Below, piece by piece: positions 37,002 to 45,529 of a stretch of 58,651 nt of DNA. The stretch's first letter is position 1, and every line of letters begins with the position of its first letter. The stretch covers positions 1-58,651 of the forward strand of contig NZ_CANLZW010000031.1 of NCBI RefSeq assembly GCF_947495625.1, in the 5' to 3' direction. This stretch comes from an uncultured Cocleimonas sp. (GTDB taxonomy: Bacteria > Pseudomonadota > Gammaproteobacteria > Thiotrichales > Thiotrichaceae). The notes below the pieces were generated by a model, which saw only the letters and a list, made by a program, of their open reading frames with translations, searched no databases and was not told the origin of the DNA. The position numbers and the translations under genes are program-made.

Positions 37002-38480
37002 CTATTGTCCGCTTAAATAATTGCTAACTGCGGTTGCTCGCTCTTCTACATGTGAATTTAGTTCGTTAATTGCCGTGCTAAAATCCGAGCTATTTCTTAA
37101 AAAAGTATAACCATTTACTTCAGTTGTGGCGTAAGGCTCAATTAAAGTTGAATATGAATTGTATAAAGCTTGCATCTTACTAGTGTTAAAAGCGCTATCA
37201 ACAGTATCTTGAACATAGGCATTGTACTTAGCTTTATAGGTATCATCTTGATATAGATAGCCTATTAACGGCCATTCTGAGCTTGTTACATCTGAAAAAT
37301 CTAATGCTACCGCCCCACCTTGATTTCCTTCTTCTAAGGCTTCGTTATTATCCCAGGGAATCCAGGTTAGTTTACTGGTATCAGGGGCATTGTATAAGAA
37401 GTAATTGTGAGTCATGCGTCCGTAAGTGTCCCAGTTTTGAATTACCGTATTAACGGCTAAGTATTTTAAAAACACATCGGTATCAAAAACAGCGTCTAAG
37501 CTTTCTCTCCAGGTTTCAGCATCTGTGGTTCTTGAATCATCATGTAAGATCGATAATAAGCTTGAAACGTCTGAAAAATCTGCTTCGTCTTCATTCGTTT
37601 TCTTTACGTACTCATCTTCATCATAAGTACCAGCAGCAAAGCTTGCAGCGTCTCCATCTGGTTTGTATAAATTACCATCGTTATCGGAAAACTGAGTGTC
37701 AATGACGGTGTCGTCTACTTCCTCTACTAACGTATAAACGCCAAAATATTCCGGACCATCACCGTGGTCTACATATACTGTATAAAATGCTGTGTGAGGG
37801 GCGACTAGGCCAGCACTTCTAAATACATCAGTAGCCACTTTTTCACGGAGCATAGAGCTATCGTTATAATTATTTTTAACGCTTAATTTTTTAAAGCCAT
37901 AAAAACGCTGGTTTTTAATTTGTGGGTAATCATCTTCAAATTCATCAAAATCGAGCTTGAGTGATAATTTTAATATTCCCGCTTGCCAGCTCGACACCAA
38001 ACTTGAATTGCCTTTAAAACGAACGCCAACTTTGTACCATTCTTTATCTTCATAGAAAACTTCTGCGGGTACAAATATAGGGTTTTCATCAGAGAATTCT
38101 GCATTGCCACGTTGCCCGAAAGCACCATAAAGGCTTGTCATATCGTCAAGCATATCTTGCCAATAACCTTCTGTGATGACGATATCTAGTCTCTTGACCG
38201 TATTGTCCTCAAAAACTTCGTCAAAATTTGGTTCGGCATCTTTACTATGTGTCGCTTCAGTCCAGTCTGTTGCCACAAAATCATTGTCTGTGGTATCAGT
38301 GGTATCAGTGGTATCAGTGGTATCAGTGGTATCAGTAGTATCAGTGGTATCAGTAGTATCAGTAGTATCAGTAGTATCAGTAGTATCAGTAGTATCAACC
38401 GTATCAGAATTGTCGGAAGACGAAGATCCCCCACATGCACTTAAAAAGAATGCCAGTAAAAGAATAGATATAAATTTCAT
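37002..38480 (-). CDS. CotH-kinase-family lipoprotein
   Basis: This 492-residue protein has lipobox LSAC and a linker made of twelve Asp-Thr-Thr units, then a CotH domain. CotH proteins are atypical extracellular kinases. Visible family pieces are RFKGNSSLVSSW, YGFKKLSVKNNYND, MLREKVATDVFRSAG, YFGVYTLVEEVDD and the metal-binding segment LTWIPWDNNEAL. The protein would sit at the outer membrane. The neighbouring YHYH lipoproteins are possible substrates or partners (inference). Confidence 0.88.
   Translation of the reverse strand: MKFISILLLAFFLSACGGSSSSDNSDTVDTTDTTDTTDTTDTTDTTDTTDTTDTTDTTDTTDTTDNDFVATDWTEATHSKDAEPNFDEVFEDNTVKRLDIVITEGYWQDMLDDMTSLYGAFGQRGNAEFSDENPIFVPAEVFYEDKEWYKVGVRFKGNSSLVSSWQAGILKLSLKLDFDEFEDDYPQIKNQRFYGFKKLSVKNNYNDSSMLREKVATDVFRSAGLVAPHTAFYTVYVDHGDGPEYFGVYTLVEEVDDTVIDTQFSDNDGNLYKPDGDAASFAAGTYDEDEYVKKTNEDEADFSDVSSLLSILHDDSRTTDAETWRESLDAVFDTDVFLKYLAVNTVIQNWDTYGRMTHNYFLYNAPDTSKLTWIPWDNNEALEEGNQGGAVALDFSDVTSSEWPLIGYLYQDDTYKAKYNAYVQDTVDSAFNTSKMQALYNSYSTLIEPYATTEVNGYTFLRNSSDFSTAINELNSHVEERATAVSNYLSGQ
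38293..38400 (-). repeat. Twelve tandem 9-bp repeats in the CotH gene
   Basis: On the plus strand the unit is GTATCAGTR, with R switching between G and A. It encodes Asp-Thr-Thr on the minus strand. Unit changes keep the frame, so linker length can vary between strains. Confidence 0.9.
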
Positions 38481-38612
38481 AAAGATTTCTCTGCTTGTTT
38501 TTATGTTTAAAGAAATATGGCGGAGTCTAATTTATGAATGTGCAAGAAATATGACTTTTTTGGTACAGATGAAGCCTAATAGAGAAGTGTTTATAGAATC
38601 GAGTTTAAATAA

Positions 38613-38640
38613 GTCACCCCCCTACTTATGGCTTGTTTTT
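38613..38640 (+). repeat. C-rich dispersed element (exact core)
   Basis: GTCACCCCCCTACTTATGG is followed by CTTGTTTTT. It lies between divergent starts (CotH and cytochrome c'), not after a stop codon. Confidence 0.7.
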
Positions 38641-38690
38641 ATAATCGATGAAGTAAATCGAGTTTCTTATAGTTACTATCTTTTGAATTT

Positions 38691-38705
38691 ATTACACAAA
38701 ATTAC
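38691..38705 (+). promoter_or_regulatory. Variant CpxR-type box upstream of cytochrome c'
   Basis: ATTAC-ACAAA-ATTAC has the same spacing and orientation as the TTTAC-N5-TTTAC boxes elsewhere in the window, 73 bp before the start. Each repeat differs by one base. Confidence 0.4.
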
Positions 38706-38777
38706 ATACTTTCACTTGAATTTATAGATGGATAGATTAAATAATAACCACTTAACTAATAAATAAGAGGGCACCCA

Positions 38778-39251
38778 GTGAAAATAACTAGAATATTACT
38801 AACGATCGCTTTGACATCAGCAGTTGCTTTTACAGCTGCCGCTCATGGTGATAAAAAAGATAAGTCACCAGAAGGTCAAGCGGCTAAATACCGCCACAAC
38901 GCATTTAATATGATTGGTTACCATTTTGGCCCAATGGGTGACATGGTTAAGGGAAAGGCTGATTACAATAAAGATGCTTTTGCAAAGAATGCTGATGCCT
39001 TAGCGTCACTTGCTGTACTTGCAGCTAATGGCTTCGAAGTGAAGGGAACTGTAAAAGGATCACGTGCTAAGAAAAAAATCTGGGAAGAAAAAGAAAAGTT
39101 TAATGCTGGAATGAAGATGTTTCAGGAAAATACGGCTGCCCTTGCTACAGAAGCTAAGTCGGGTGATATGGCAACAATTAAACCCGCTTTGCTTAAAGTT
39201 GCTGATAACTGTAAGCAATGTCACAAAAGCTACCGTGCCAAGAAAGACTAA
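38778..39251 (+). CDS. Cytochrome c'
   Basis: This 157-residue periplasmic haem protein has a signal peptide (to AAA-HG), a four-helix layout and the C-terminal haem site CKQCHKSYRAK, as in cytochromes c', which bind NO and CO and help nitrosative-stress defence. It starts at GTG, preceded by AAGAGGG. A convergent cytochrome b561 gene is the classical neighbour of cytochrome c' and may exchange electrons with it. A bidirectional terminator separates the two. Confidence 0.9.
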   Translation: MKITRILLTIALTSAVAFTAAAHGDKKDKSPEGQAAKYRHNAFNMIGYHFGPMGDMVKGKADYNKDAFAKNADALASLAVLAANGFEVKGTVKGSRAKKKIWEEKEKFNAGMKMFQENTAALATEAKSGDMATIKPALLKVADNCKQCHKSYRAKKD

Positions 39252-39278
39252 GCTTACTTAATTTTTTAAGATAGCTTT

Positions 39279-39314
39279 AAAAAGGCCTGATATTAACAAT
39301 TGCAGGCCTTTTTT
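39279..39314. terminator. Bidirectional terminator
   Basis: AAAAAGGCCTG and CAGGCCTTTTTT pair across 12 bases between convergent genes. Confidence 0.92.
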
Positions 39315-39363
39315 GTATCTGTCGCTTTATTAAAATTACTGTTAGATTTATATCAGATTTGTA

Positions 39364-40032
39364 TCAAAGATTACTTAAATAGGTAACACTGCCAAATACT
39401 GCTACAACAGAGAGAATCAATACAAATAAAGCAAGCAGTGGACTTTTGAATATTAGCTTTGGCTCAGGTGTTTTCTCCGGCCAAACTGTTTTTCCCGTGA
39501 TCATCGGCTTGAGTAGGTTGGTTCGCTTAATCACTCGATAAAACACGATTGCCGCAACGTGCAATCCTGTTAAAAACAGTAATACATTGAATCCTAAGTG
39601 ATGAAAATCTGTCATTTCTTCAGCCGTTTCTTCATCGACCAAATTGAATAATGGACCCTCGGTGAGAACCAGGTCACTACTAAATAATCCCGCACTCGCC
39701 TGTAATGCGAGCATTATCAAAAGAGCAATGACCATTAAGCCACCTAGAGGATTATGTCCCGCGTGAATTTCTGGATCTCGTTTAAATAAAGTAAGTGCAT
39801 GTTTGATCGCGCCAATCGGTGAAATAAATGAACTAAAACGAGCACTGCTACTGCCAATAAATCCCCATATTATCCGATATAGAATCAACGATAAAATAAG
39901 CATTCCCGCCTTCATATGAAGATCGAGATAGTTGCCTGTTTCGCCGCTAAACCACATGAATCCAAAGAGAAGAACTAATCCCCAATGGAATAAGCGTGTT
40001 GGGGAATCCCAGATTTTTACTAAATGTTTCAT
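39364..40032 (-). CDS. Cytochrome b561-type membrane protein
   Basis: A four-to-five-helix di-haem membrane protein of 222 residues; candidate haem ligands are in LFHWGL, AGHNPLGG and HHLGFNVLLFLTGLHVAA. The family start VKIWDSPTRLFHW supports the ATG at 40032; the frame is open back to 40131, but the added 33 residues look unrelated and the ribosome site there touches the ATG. It likely moves electrons between the quinone pool and periplasmic acceptors such as cytochrome c'. Confidence 0.85.
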   Translation of the reverse strand: MKHLVKIWDSPTRLFHWGLVLLFGFMWFSGETGNYLDLHMKAGMLILSLILYRIIWGFIGSSSARFSSFISPIGAIKHALTLFKRDPEIHAGHNPLGGLMVIALLIMLALQASAGLFSSDLVLTEGPLFNLVDEETAEEMTDFHHLGFNVLLFLTGLHVAAIVFYRVIKRTNLLKPMITGKTVWPEKTPEPKLIFKSPLLALFVLILSVVAVFGSVTYLSNL

Positions 40033-40164
40033 GTTGAATAAGATTCGGTTTATTAATTTCTCAATTATATCTTCAAGCCAGAAATCCCGATACTTTATTT
40101 CACTAGCTTCCTGCTTGATAGATACCAGCATTCCTTGATCTGTTGGTCGTATTTATATTGTTAG

Positions 40165-40232
40165 AAAAACAGCCTAAAAGTAGGGGGGTGTCATTAAATA
40201 TAAAAGACACCCCCTACTTTTAGGCTGTTTTT
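40165..40232. repeat. Inverted pair of C-rich elements forming a 27-bp stem
   Basis: A minus-strand exact core (40165-40191) and a plus-strand copy (40206-40232) face each other with 14 bases between. The arms, including AAAAACAGCCTA and TAGGCTGTTTTT, are complementary except for one G/C length difference. Flanked by A- and T-runs, it should act as a bidirectional terminator. It lies 37 bp after the DUF3060 stop. Confidence 0.9.
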
Positions 40233-40268
40233 GATGGATCCTAGTAATTACTTCAAAAGTAGAATGTC

Positions 40269-40793
40269 TCAAAAGCAAAAGCCATTATCACTGGCTTCGC
40301 ATGCCAGATTTTCTGGTGCATTAGCATCACTGGTTTGATTGTATGTCGTGATTTTAAATACAACTACGGAGTTGCCATTACCGATAAGGTTTAATAAATT
40401 AATCGTTAAATCAACATCGTTAGCAACGGTAATGATGTTGTCATTACCTATAATATTGATCTCGTTGATATTGGTATCACTATCAATAACCAGGTAATTG
40501 CCATCACCCTGAATGGTAATGTCAGAGATGTCATCTTCTAATGTTAAATAGGTGCTATCAGCTCTTAACAGCAGCTCATATTGGTCATCATTACTTAGAA
40601 TACCTCTGCCATCATCAGTACTATAAGCGACTGTTTGAATGATGTCCGTACTTTCAGTATCGGCATCTGACTGACAGGCTTGTAACAAAACGGTCATGAA
40701 CGTAATCATTAACAAACGATTCATGAATGACAGTAAAGATGTTTTCTTTCGTGTATTTACTGCGCTTATGTTTTGGGGTATTTGATTGTTCAT
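40269..40793 (-). CDS. DUF3060-like lipoprotein (paralogue 1)
   Basis: This 174-residue protein has lipobox VLLQAC and a beta-helix-like repeat region (LEDDISDITIQGDGNYLVI, INIIGNDNIITVANDVDL, LIGNGNSVVVF), as in DUF3060 proteins. It is probably a membrane-anchored periplasmic or surface protein. The start at 40793 is chosen by alignment with the paralogue at 48216-48740; a frame extends to 40826. No clear ribosome site is present at either. The function is unknown. Confidence 0.75.
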   Translation of the reverse strand: MNNQIPQNISAVNTRKKTSLLSFMNRLLMITFMTVLLQACQSDADTESTDIIQTVAYSTDDGRGILSNDDQYELLLRADSTYLTLEDDISDITIQGDGNYLVIDSDTNINEINIIGNDNIITVANDVDLTINLLNLIGNGNSVVVFKITTYNQTSDANAPENLACEASDNGFCF

Positions 40794-40971
40794 AATGGGA
40801 TTTATTGTGGTTAAACAGCGAATCATTGAGGCTTATTTGTTTCTGTTAACTTTAGAGAAAATATGCAGCGGGATTTCTAAAGAAATAAGTAATTTATGTA
40901 AAAATCTAAATGAGGGGAGAAGGTTTTTTTGTGAGGTGTGAAGAATCGATTTCGCCTCTCAATAGCTTTAT

Positions 40972-41478
40972 CTACAGCCACTCGGACATTTTATCTCTGA
41001 CGGGATTTGCCGCTATTTTATTGAATTTACGATTGACGAATTTTACGAACTCAGGATCGTACATTCCGTTACCAAATTTTTGCCACCATGATTGAACTCT
41101 CGGCAAAACTAACTGATTCTCTACATTTTCCAGATAAGTTTTAAAGGTGCTTTTATCCAAAACGCCATCTTGATATTGCAACCAGACAAATTCTCGCACA
41201 CCATAAAAAGATGAGAGCCAGGAAAATAGCTCGGTTTTTTCCTCCAGTGTTAATGGTTCTGGTTTTCTCATGCTAACTGCAATCCGTGGAACTTCGATTA
41301 AGCTTGCAGTATTCATCTGGCTAATTTGCCAGATTGCAGTGCGTGTAGTTGCATGAGTCGCTCTGTTACTTTGCCCAAACTGCATCGTTAGAAAAATTAG
41401 AGTCACTAGAATAGATATTGAGCTTAATATTTCGCTTATCGCAGACCATTTAACCCAGTCCATTTTTTTAAATATCAT
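40972..41478 (-). CDS. Hypothetical protein with one membrane helix
   Basis: This 168-residue protein has an N-terminal helix (ISSISILVTLIFLTMQF) followed by a soluble helical domain (ATTRTAIWQISQMN, LFSWLSSFYGVREFVWLQYQDG). Small proteins of this type are common in marine bacteria without assigned function. Upstream, 41540-41555 holds GTAAA and GTAAT six bases apart, a loose variant of the CpxR-type box. Confidence 0.65.
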   Translation of the reverse strand: MIFKKMDWVKWSAISEILSSISILVTLIFLTMQFGQSNRATHATTRTAIWQISQMNTASLIEVPRIAVSMRKPEPLTLEEKTELFSWLSSFYGVREFVWLQYQDGVLDKSTFKTYLENVENQLVLPRVQSWWQKFGNGMYDPEFVKFVNRKFNKIAANPVRDKMSEWL

Positions 41479-41577
41479 GGTTTACCTATCGGCTTTAAGT
41501 GTTGAGTTAACTAAGGGGTTATTGCATAACATATGTAATGTAAATCATGTGTAATGCAATTAAAGATAATCTCTTAT

Positions 41578-41612
41578 AAACACTCCAAGAGGGAGAGACT
41601 CCCGAAGTGTTT
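41578..41612 (-). terminator. Hairpin after the small secreted protein
   Basis: AAACACT and AGTGTTT enclose a second stem GGGAG-AGA-CTCCC. It lies 23 bp after the stop of the minus-strand gene; there is only a short T-run. Confidence 0.6.
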
Positions 41613-41634
41613 ACAGAGATATATCTATAAACTA

Positions 41635-41898
41635 TTACTGCGGAGGGCGTCCGCCTTCTGGTGCGCAAACGAGCTCTTCGTCTCCGCGAGGTGGTTTTAT
41701 ACAGCTACCAGTAGCATCGCCTCGAGAAGCGGAGAAAGAGCAACTGTCCCCAGCACTCTTATCTGCGCATGCTTCAAAAGCTTCTGTAGGTGGCTTTCCA
41801 CCACCGGGAGGGCCTTGACGTTCGGCAGCACTAGCAGTTGATATTGCAACCGCTCCTAAAATTGTTAGTAGCGATGATGCGATTATTTTTTTATTCAT
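41635..41898 (-). CDS. Small secreted four-Cys Pro/Gly-rich protein
   Basis: This 87-residue precursor has a signal peptide (cleaved after ASA-AE), a QGPPGGGKPP stretch, then AFEACADKSAGDSCSF and CIKPPRGDEELVC. The four cysteines probably form two disulfides. I have seen the CADKSAGDSC-type pattern in uncharacterised secreted proteins, but no function is known to me. It is probably periplasmic and lies in the run of envelope genes. Confidence 0.75.
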   Translation of the reverse strand: MNKKIIASSLLTILGAVAISTASAAERQGPPGGGKPPTEAFEACADKSAGDSCSFSASRGDATGSCIKPPRGDEELVCAPEGGRPPQ

Positions 41899-42007
41899 TT
41901 CTTAACCTCAAAAAATTTTTCATGGATCACTTTATGTGAGATTTAATTATGAAAAAAAATTATGTCAAAAATAGGGATGAATAAAGGAACAAATGTGAAA
42001 GGTGTAT

Positions 42008-43213
42008 TTATTCATGGCGTAATGCATCGATAGGATTAAGGCTCGCCGCTTTACGCGCCGGAACAAAGCCAAACAGTACGCCTATTCCCGCCGAAAATAG
42101 AAACGAAACGACATTGATCATGACATTGAATGTATAGGGCACTCCCATGACTTGGGAGAGTACTACGGATGCAACTGTTGCCAGAGCAATACCGATTATT
42201 CCGCCGAGTCCGGCCAATACCACAGCTTCTATTAAAAATTGCAGTAATACTTCTTTTTCTAGCGCGCCGATAGCCAATCGAATACCAATCTCGCGGGTGC
42301 GTTCGGTGACTGACACTAGCATGATGTTCATAATGCCAATTCCACCTACCAGTAAGCTTACAGAAGCGACAGCACTCAATAGCATGGTCATAACTTCGGT
42401 AGTGCCGGAAAGGGCTTCAGCAAGCATCCGTGTATCCAGTATATTGAAATTATCGTCTTCGTTGTCTGTCAAATGGCGTTGCTCGCGCAGTAGTTGGGTC
42501 AATTGCGTTTGTACCTGAGTTATATCACTTTCATTTTCAACTGAAACCTGAATGCCTGATACTTCACGGTTACCGGCAATTCGTCGTTGAACGGTACTCA
42601 TAGGCATTACTATGAGGTCATCGCTATCTCGACCATTACTCGAAGTACCTTTACTCTTTAAGACACCAATAATGTCACAGGAAAAATTCTTAACTCTTAT
42701 TTTTTCCCCGATAACATTGGCATCGCCATAGAGTTCTCGGCGAATCGTATTGCCAATAACGCATACCGCTTTACCCGATGTTAATTCGGCATCGGTAAAC
42801 ACTCTGCCATCAGCCAGAGTCCAGTTCCCCGATATGAAAAAGTCGTTATTACTTCCTGTTATTGAGGTTGACCAGTTGTTTGCCATTGCGACCACTGTTG
42901 CAGATTTGTTCACCTGTGGTGCCACAGCCGCGAGCCCAGAAATCTGTTCGCGAATAGCCTTCACATCAGCCAGAGTGAAGTCTGGAGTACCTGCGCCGCG
43001 TGGACCTCTCATACGTGTTCCCGGTCGGATCATTAACAGATTACTACCCATACTGGAAACCTGATCTTTAACTGCCTGAGTGGCGCCATTACCGAGTGTC
43101 ACCATTGTTATAACGGCTGCCACACCAATCACGATACCGAGAATAGTGAGGAATGAACGCATCAGATTACGCCGGATTCCCTTTATGGCTAAAAGAAAAC
43201 TATTCCACAGCAT
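42008..43213 (-). CDS. MacB-type ABC permease (FtsX family)
   Basis: This 401-residue protein has an N-terminal helix, a large periplasmic domain, then three helices, the MacB/FtsX layout (SFLTILGIVIGVAAVITMVTL, SVTERTREIGIRLAIGA, FGFVPARKAASLNPIDALR). It is the membrane part of a tripartite efflux system. It overlaps the ATPase gene by 14 bp. In E. coli MacB the ATPase is fused; here the domains are separate genes. Confidence 0.93.
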   Translation of the reverse strand: MLWNSFLLAIKGIRRNLMRSFLTILGIVIGVAAVITMVTLGNGATQAVKDQVSSMGSNLLMIRPGTRMRGPRGAGTPDFTLADVKAIREQISGLAAVAPQVNKSATVVAMANNWSTSITGSNNDFFISGNWTLADGRVFTDAELTSGKAVCVIGNTIRRELYGDANVIGEKIRVKNFSCDIIGVLKSKGTSSNGRDSDDLIVMPMSTVQRRIAGNREVSGIQVSVENESDITQVQTQLTQLLREQRHLTDNEDDNFNILDTRMLAEALSGTTEVMTMLLSAVASVSLLVGGIGIMNIMLVSVTERTREIGIRLAIGALEKEVLLQFLIEAVVLAGLGGIIGIALATVASVVLSQVMGVPYTFNVMINVVSFLFSAGIGVLFGFVPARKAASLNPIDALRHE

Positions 43214-43976
43214 TGAAGTCTCCTTTTGAATTACCTTCTATTTCGGCTTTTTTTTCACTTTCAGTTTTTCCATGTGTTCTCTCATGTGGTGGATTTATTG
43301 TGTCACTATCCACTTTGCCATCAACAAACACTACGGTACGCTTTGCATATTCAGCCATATCAGGCTCATGCGTAACCATCAGTACAGTGATTCCTTTGTC
43401 TTCATTGAGTGATTGCAGGAGTTGCATAATTTCATGGCTGGTTTTGCTGTCCAGATTACCAGTAGGCTCGTCTGCGAGTAATAATGTCGGATTAGTAACG
43501 ATGGCGCGGGCGATTGCGACACGTTGTTGTTGGCCGCCAGAGAGTTCCCCTGTGGTATGATGCCCCCATCCAGTCAGGCCCACTTGTTCCAGTGCAGCAG
43601 TCGCCATCGTATGACGAACAGCCGCGGGTTCACCACGATACAATAAAGGTAGCTCTATATTTTCCTTGGCTGTTGTCCGTGCAAGCAAATTGAAACCCTG
43701 AAAAACGAAACCCATATAGTAGCGCCTGAGTAAGGCTCGTTGATTGCGGTCGAGTAGTTCAACATGTGCATCTTGAAACAGGTATTGGCCAGTAGTGGCT
43801 ACATCCAGACAGCCGATAATATTCATGGCCGTGGACTTACCTGAGCCGCTGGGTCCCATAATGGCAATGAATTCACCTTCATCCACGCGTACATCTACAC
43901 CTCGTAACGCCTGGAAAGCAGCTTGCCCATGCCCAAATGTCTTGGTGACACCGCTTAGCTCGATCATTGCACTCAC
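43200..43976 (-). CDS. MacB/LolD-type ABC ATPase
   Basis: This 258-residue ATPase has Walker A GPSGSGKST, signature LSGGQQQRVAIARAI and Walker B LLLADEPTGNLD. After residue 220 an acidic/basic low-complexity tail (NPPHERTHGKTESEKKAE) follows. It powers conformational change in the adjacent permease rather than transport through its own pore. It overlaps both neighbours by a few bases (a 4-bp ATGA-type overlap with the adaptor). Confidence 0.94.
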   Translation of the reverse strand: MSAMIELSGVTKTFGHGQAAFQALRGVDVRVDEGEFIAIMGPSGSGKSTAMNIIGCLDVATTGQYLFQDAHVELLDRNQRALLRRYYMGFVFQGFNLLARTTAKENIELPLLYRGEPAAVRHTMATAALEQVGLTGWGHHTTGELSGGQQQRVAIARAIVTNPTLLLADEPTGNLDSKTSHEIMQLLQSLNEDKGITVLMVTHEPDMAEYAKRTVVFVDGKVDSDTINPPHERTHGKTESEKKAEIEGNSKGDFNAVE

Positions 43977-45517
43977 TTGTTGCCTCCACTGCTGCCTGTG
44001 ATTACCTGCATACCGTTACTTAAATCGCCAGCAACTATTTCGGTGTTTTTACCATCTGAAATACCTGTTTTTACGGTAACAGCTTTGGGCTTTCCATTCT
44101 CGAGAACCCAGATGGTTTGTTCGGCATTTTGGGGGTTAGTTGTCGCTTCTGAACGCTTCCTCTTCTTCTGACGAGGGGGGCCGCGGGACGTCAACTTGGA
44201 GAGAATGCCATTTTCGGCAGATGAGTTAGCTGCTGAATCTTTCTTGGCAGGGCTTGTTTCCTGTGCCTCGGGTTCAAAACGCAGCGCTGCAGTGGGGACG
44301 AGCAATACGTCTTCTCGAGAATTGGTGATAATATTTGCAGTTGCTGTCATCCCGGGGCGTAAGGTCAAATCGGTGTTTGTTACGGCTAACACGGTAAGAT
44401 AAGACACCACATTATCGGTAAGGGTTGAACCCAGACTGACTCGTGTAATTTCTGCCGGATAGCTTCGTCCGGGCCATGCATCGACGGAAAATTCAGCAAT
44501 TTGCCCTTTTTTTACCTGACCAACATCTGCCTCATCTACACTCACTTCCAATTCCATCTTGGAAAGATCTTCAGCCAGAGTGAACAAGGTAGGTGCGGAT
44601 AAGGACGCAGCGACAGTTTGCCCGGGTTCAACCGCGCGATCCAATACCACTCCATCAATCGGCGAAGTGATAATAGCTTTACCAAGATTGGTACGTGCGG
44701 ATCTTAAGGTCGCAGTAGCCTCCATTACCCCCGCTTTTGCTGATTCTAAATTAGCTTGAGCATTCAGTTGCTCGGCCTTTATTGATTCGGCACTGGCTTT
44801 GGTTCCGGATATATTGGCGCGTGCTGATACAGCGCTGGCTTTTGCGGCGTTCTCTGCTGCCAATGCGCGCTTCCAGCTAGCAATAGCACTATCAAGGTCG
44901 CCTTTTGCTGGAAGCTTGCCACCACTGGTTTTGTTTAGTTGTTGTAATCGATTGAGGTGAGTACGTGCTTCAAGCGTGGTAGCGCGGGCCTGTTCTAACT
45001 GAGCATCTGACTGAAGTGCGTTAGCTTCGGTTTGGTCTACACTTGCTTTCGACTGAGTAACATTGGCAGCTGCCTGAGTAATTTGAGCTTTGGCCTGAGC
45101 GACTTTAGATTCGGCAGACATTAGGGCTGCTTCCGCCTTGGCCACCGTATCTTCGAGCTGTTCGGTATTCAGACGCGCCAATTCCTGATCTTTTTTAACC
45201 ACATCGTTATTGTCGACGTAAACCTTTTCTACCGTGCCCGACAATTCTGTACCAATGTCTACCTGGTTAACGGGTTCGAGATTGCCGGTTGCGGTTACAC
45301 TTACCGTGAGATCACCTCGGCTTACGCTGACTGTTTGATAGACGGCTTTTGGTTGAGAGCTGACTTGATTGGTGTATTGCCAAGCGAATCCCCCAACTAT
45401 TGCTAATAAGACTAAAGTAATCAGCCATTTTTTCCATGGAGAACCTTTGGCATTAATCGTTTTCTTATTAGCGATATCCGCTACAGAAGGAGTGGTTATA
45501 GTATCTCTGTTTTTCAT
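43973..45517 (-). CDS. MacA/HlyD-type periplasmic adaptor
   Basis: This 514-residue membrane-fusion protein has one N-terminal helix (WLITLVLLAIVGGFAW), a lipoyl half-motif, a very long alpha-hairpin (about 110-270, rich in Ala/Gln repeats), then beta-barrel domains (ITSPIDGVVLDRAVEPGQTV). The hairpin is longer than in MacA and the C-terminus has a basic insert (RGPPRQKKRKR). It bridges the permease and the outer-membrane factor. Confidence 0.93.
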   Translation of the reverse strand: MKNRDTITTPSVADIANKKTINAKGSPWKKWLITLVLLAIVGGFAWQYTNQVSSQPKAVYQTVSVSRGDLTVSVTATGNLEPVNQVDIGTELSGTVEKVYVDNNDVVKKDQELARLNTEQLEDTVAKAEAALMSAESKVAQAKAQITQAAANVTQSKASVDQTEANALQSDAQLEQARATTLEARTHLNRLQQLNKTSGGKLPAKGDLDSAIASWKRALAAENAAKASAVSARANISGTKASAESIKAEQLNAQANLESAKAGVMEATATLRSARTNLGKAIITSPIDGVVLDRAVEPGQTVAASLSAPTLFTLAEDLSKMELEVSVDEADVGQVKKGQIAEFSVDAWPGRSYPAEITRVSLGSTLTDNVVSYLTVLAVTNTDLTLRPGMTATANIITNSREDVLLVPTAALRFEPEAQETSPAKKDSAANSSAENGILSKLTSRGPPRQKKRKRSEATTNPQNAEQTIWVLENGKPKAVTVKTGISDGKNTEIVAGDLSNGMQVITGSSGGNK

Positions 45518-45529
45518 TTTTGGTATCTC

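Noticed and set aside
38173-38727. A plus-strand frame encoding a Val-Val-Ser repeat across the CotH gene
   Set aside because: It is the shadow of the 9-bp repeat in the CotH gene, which has lipobox and CotH motifs on the minus strand.
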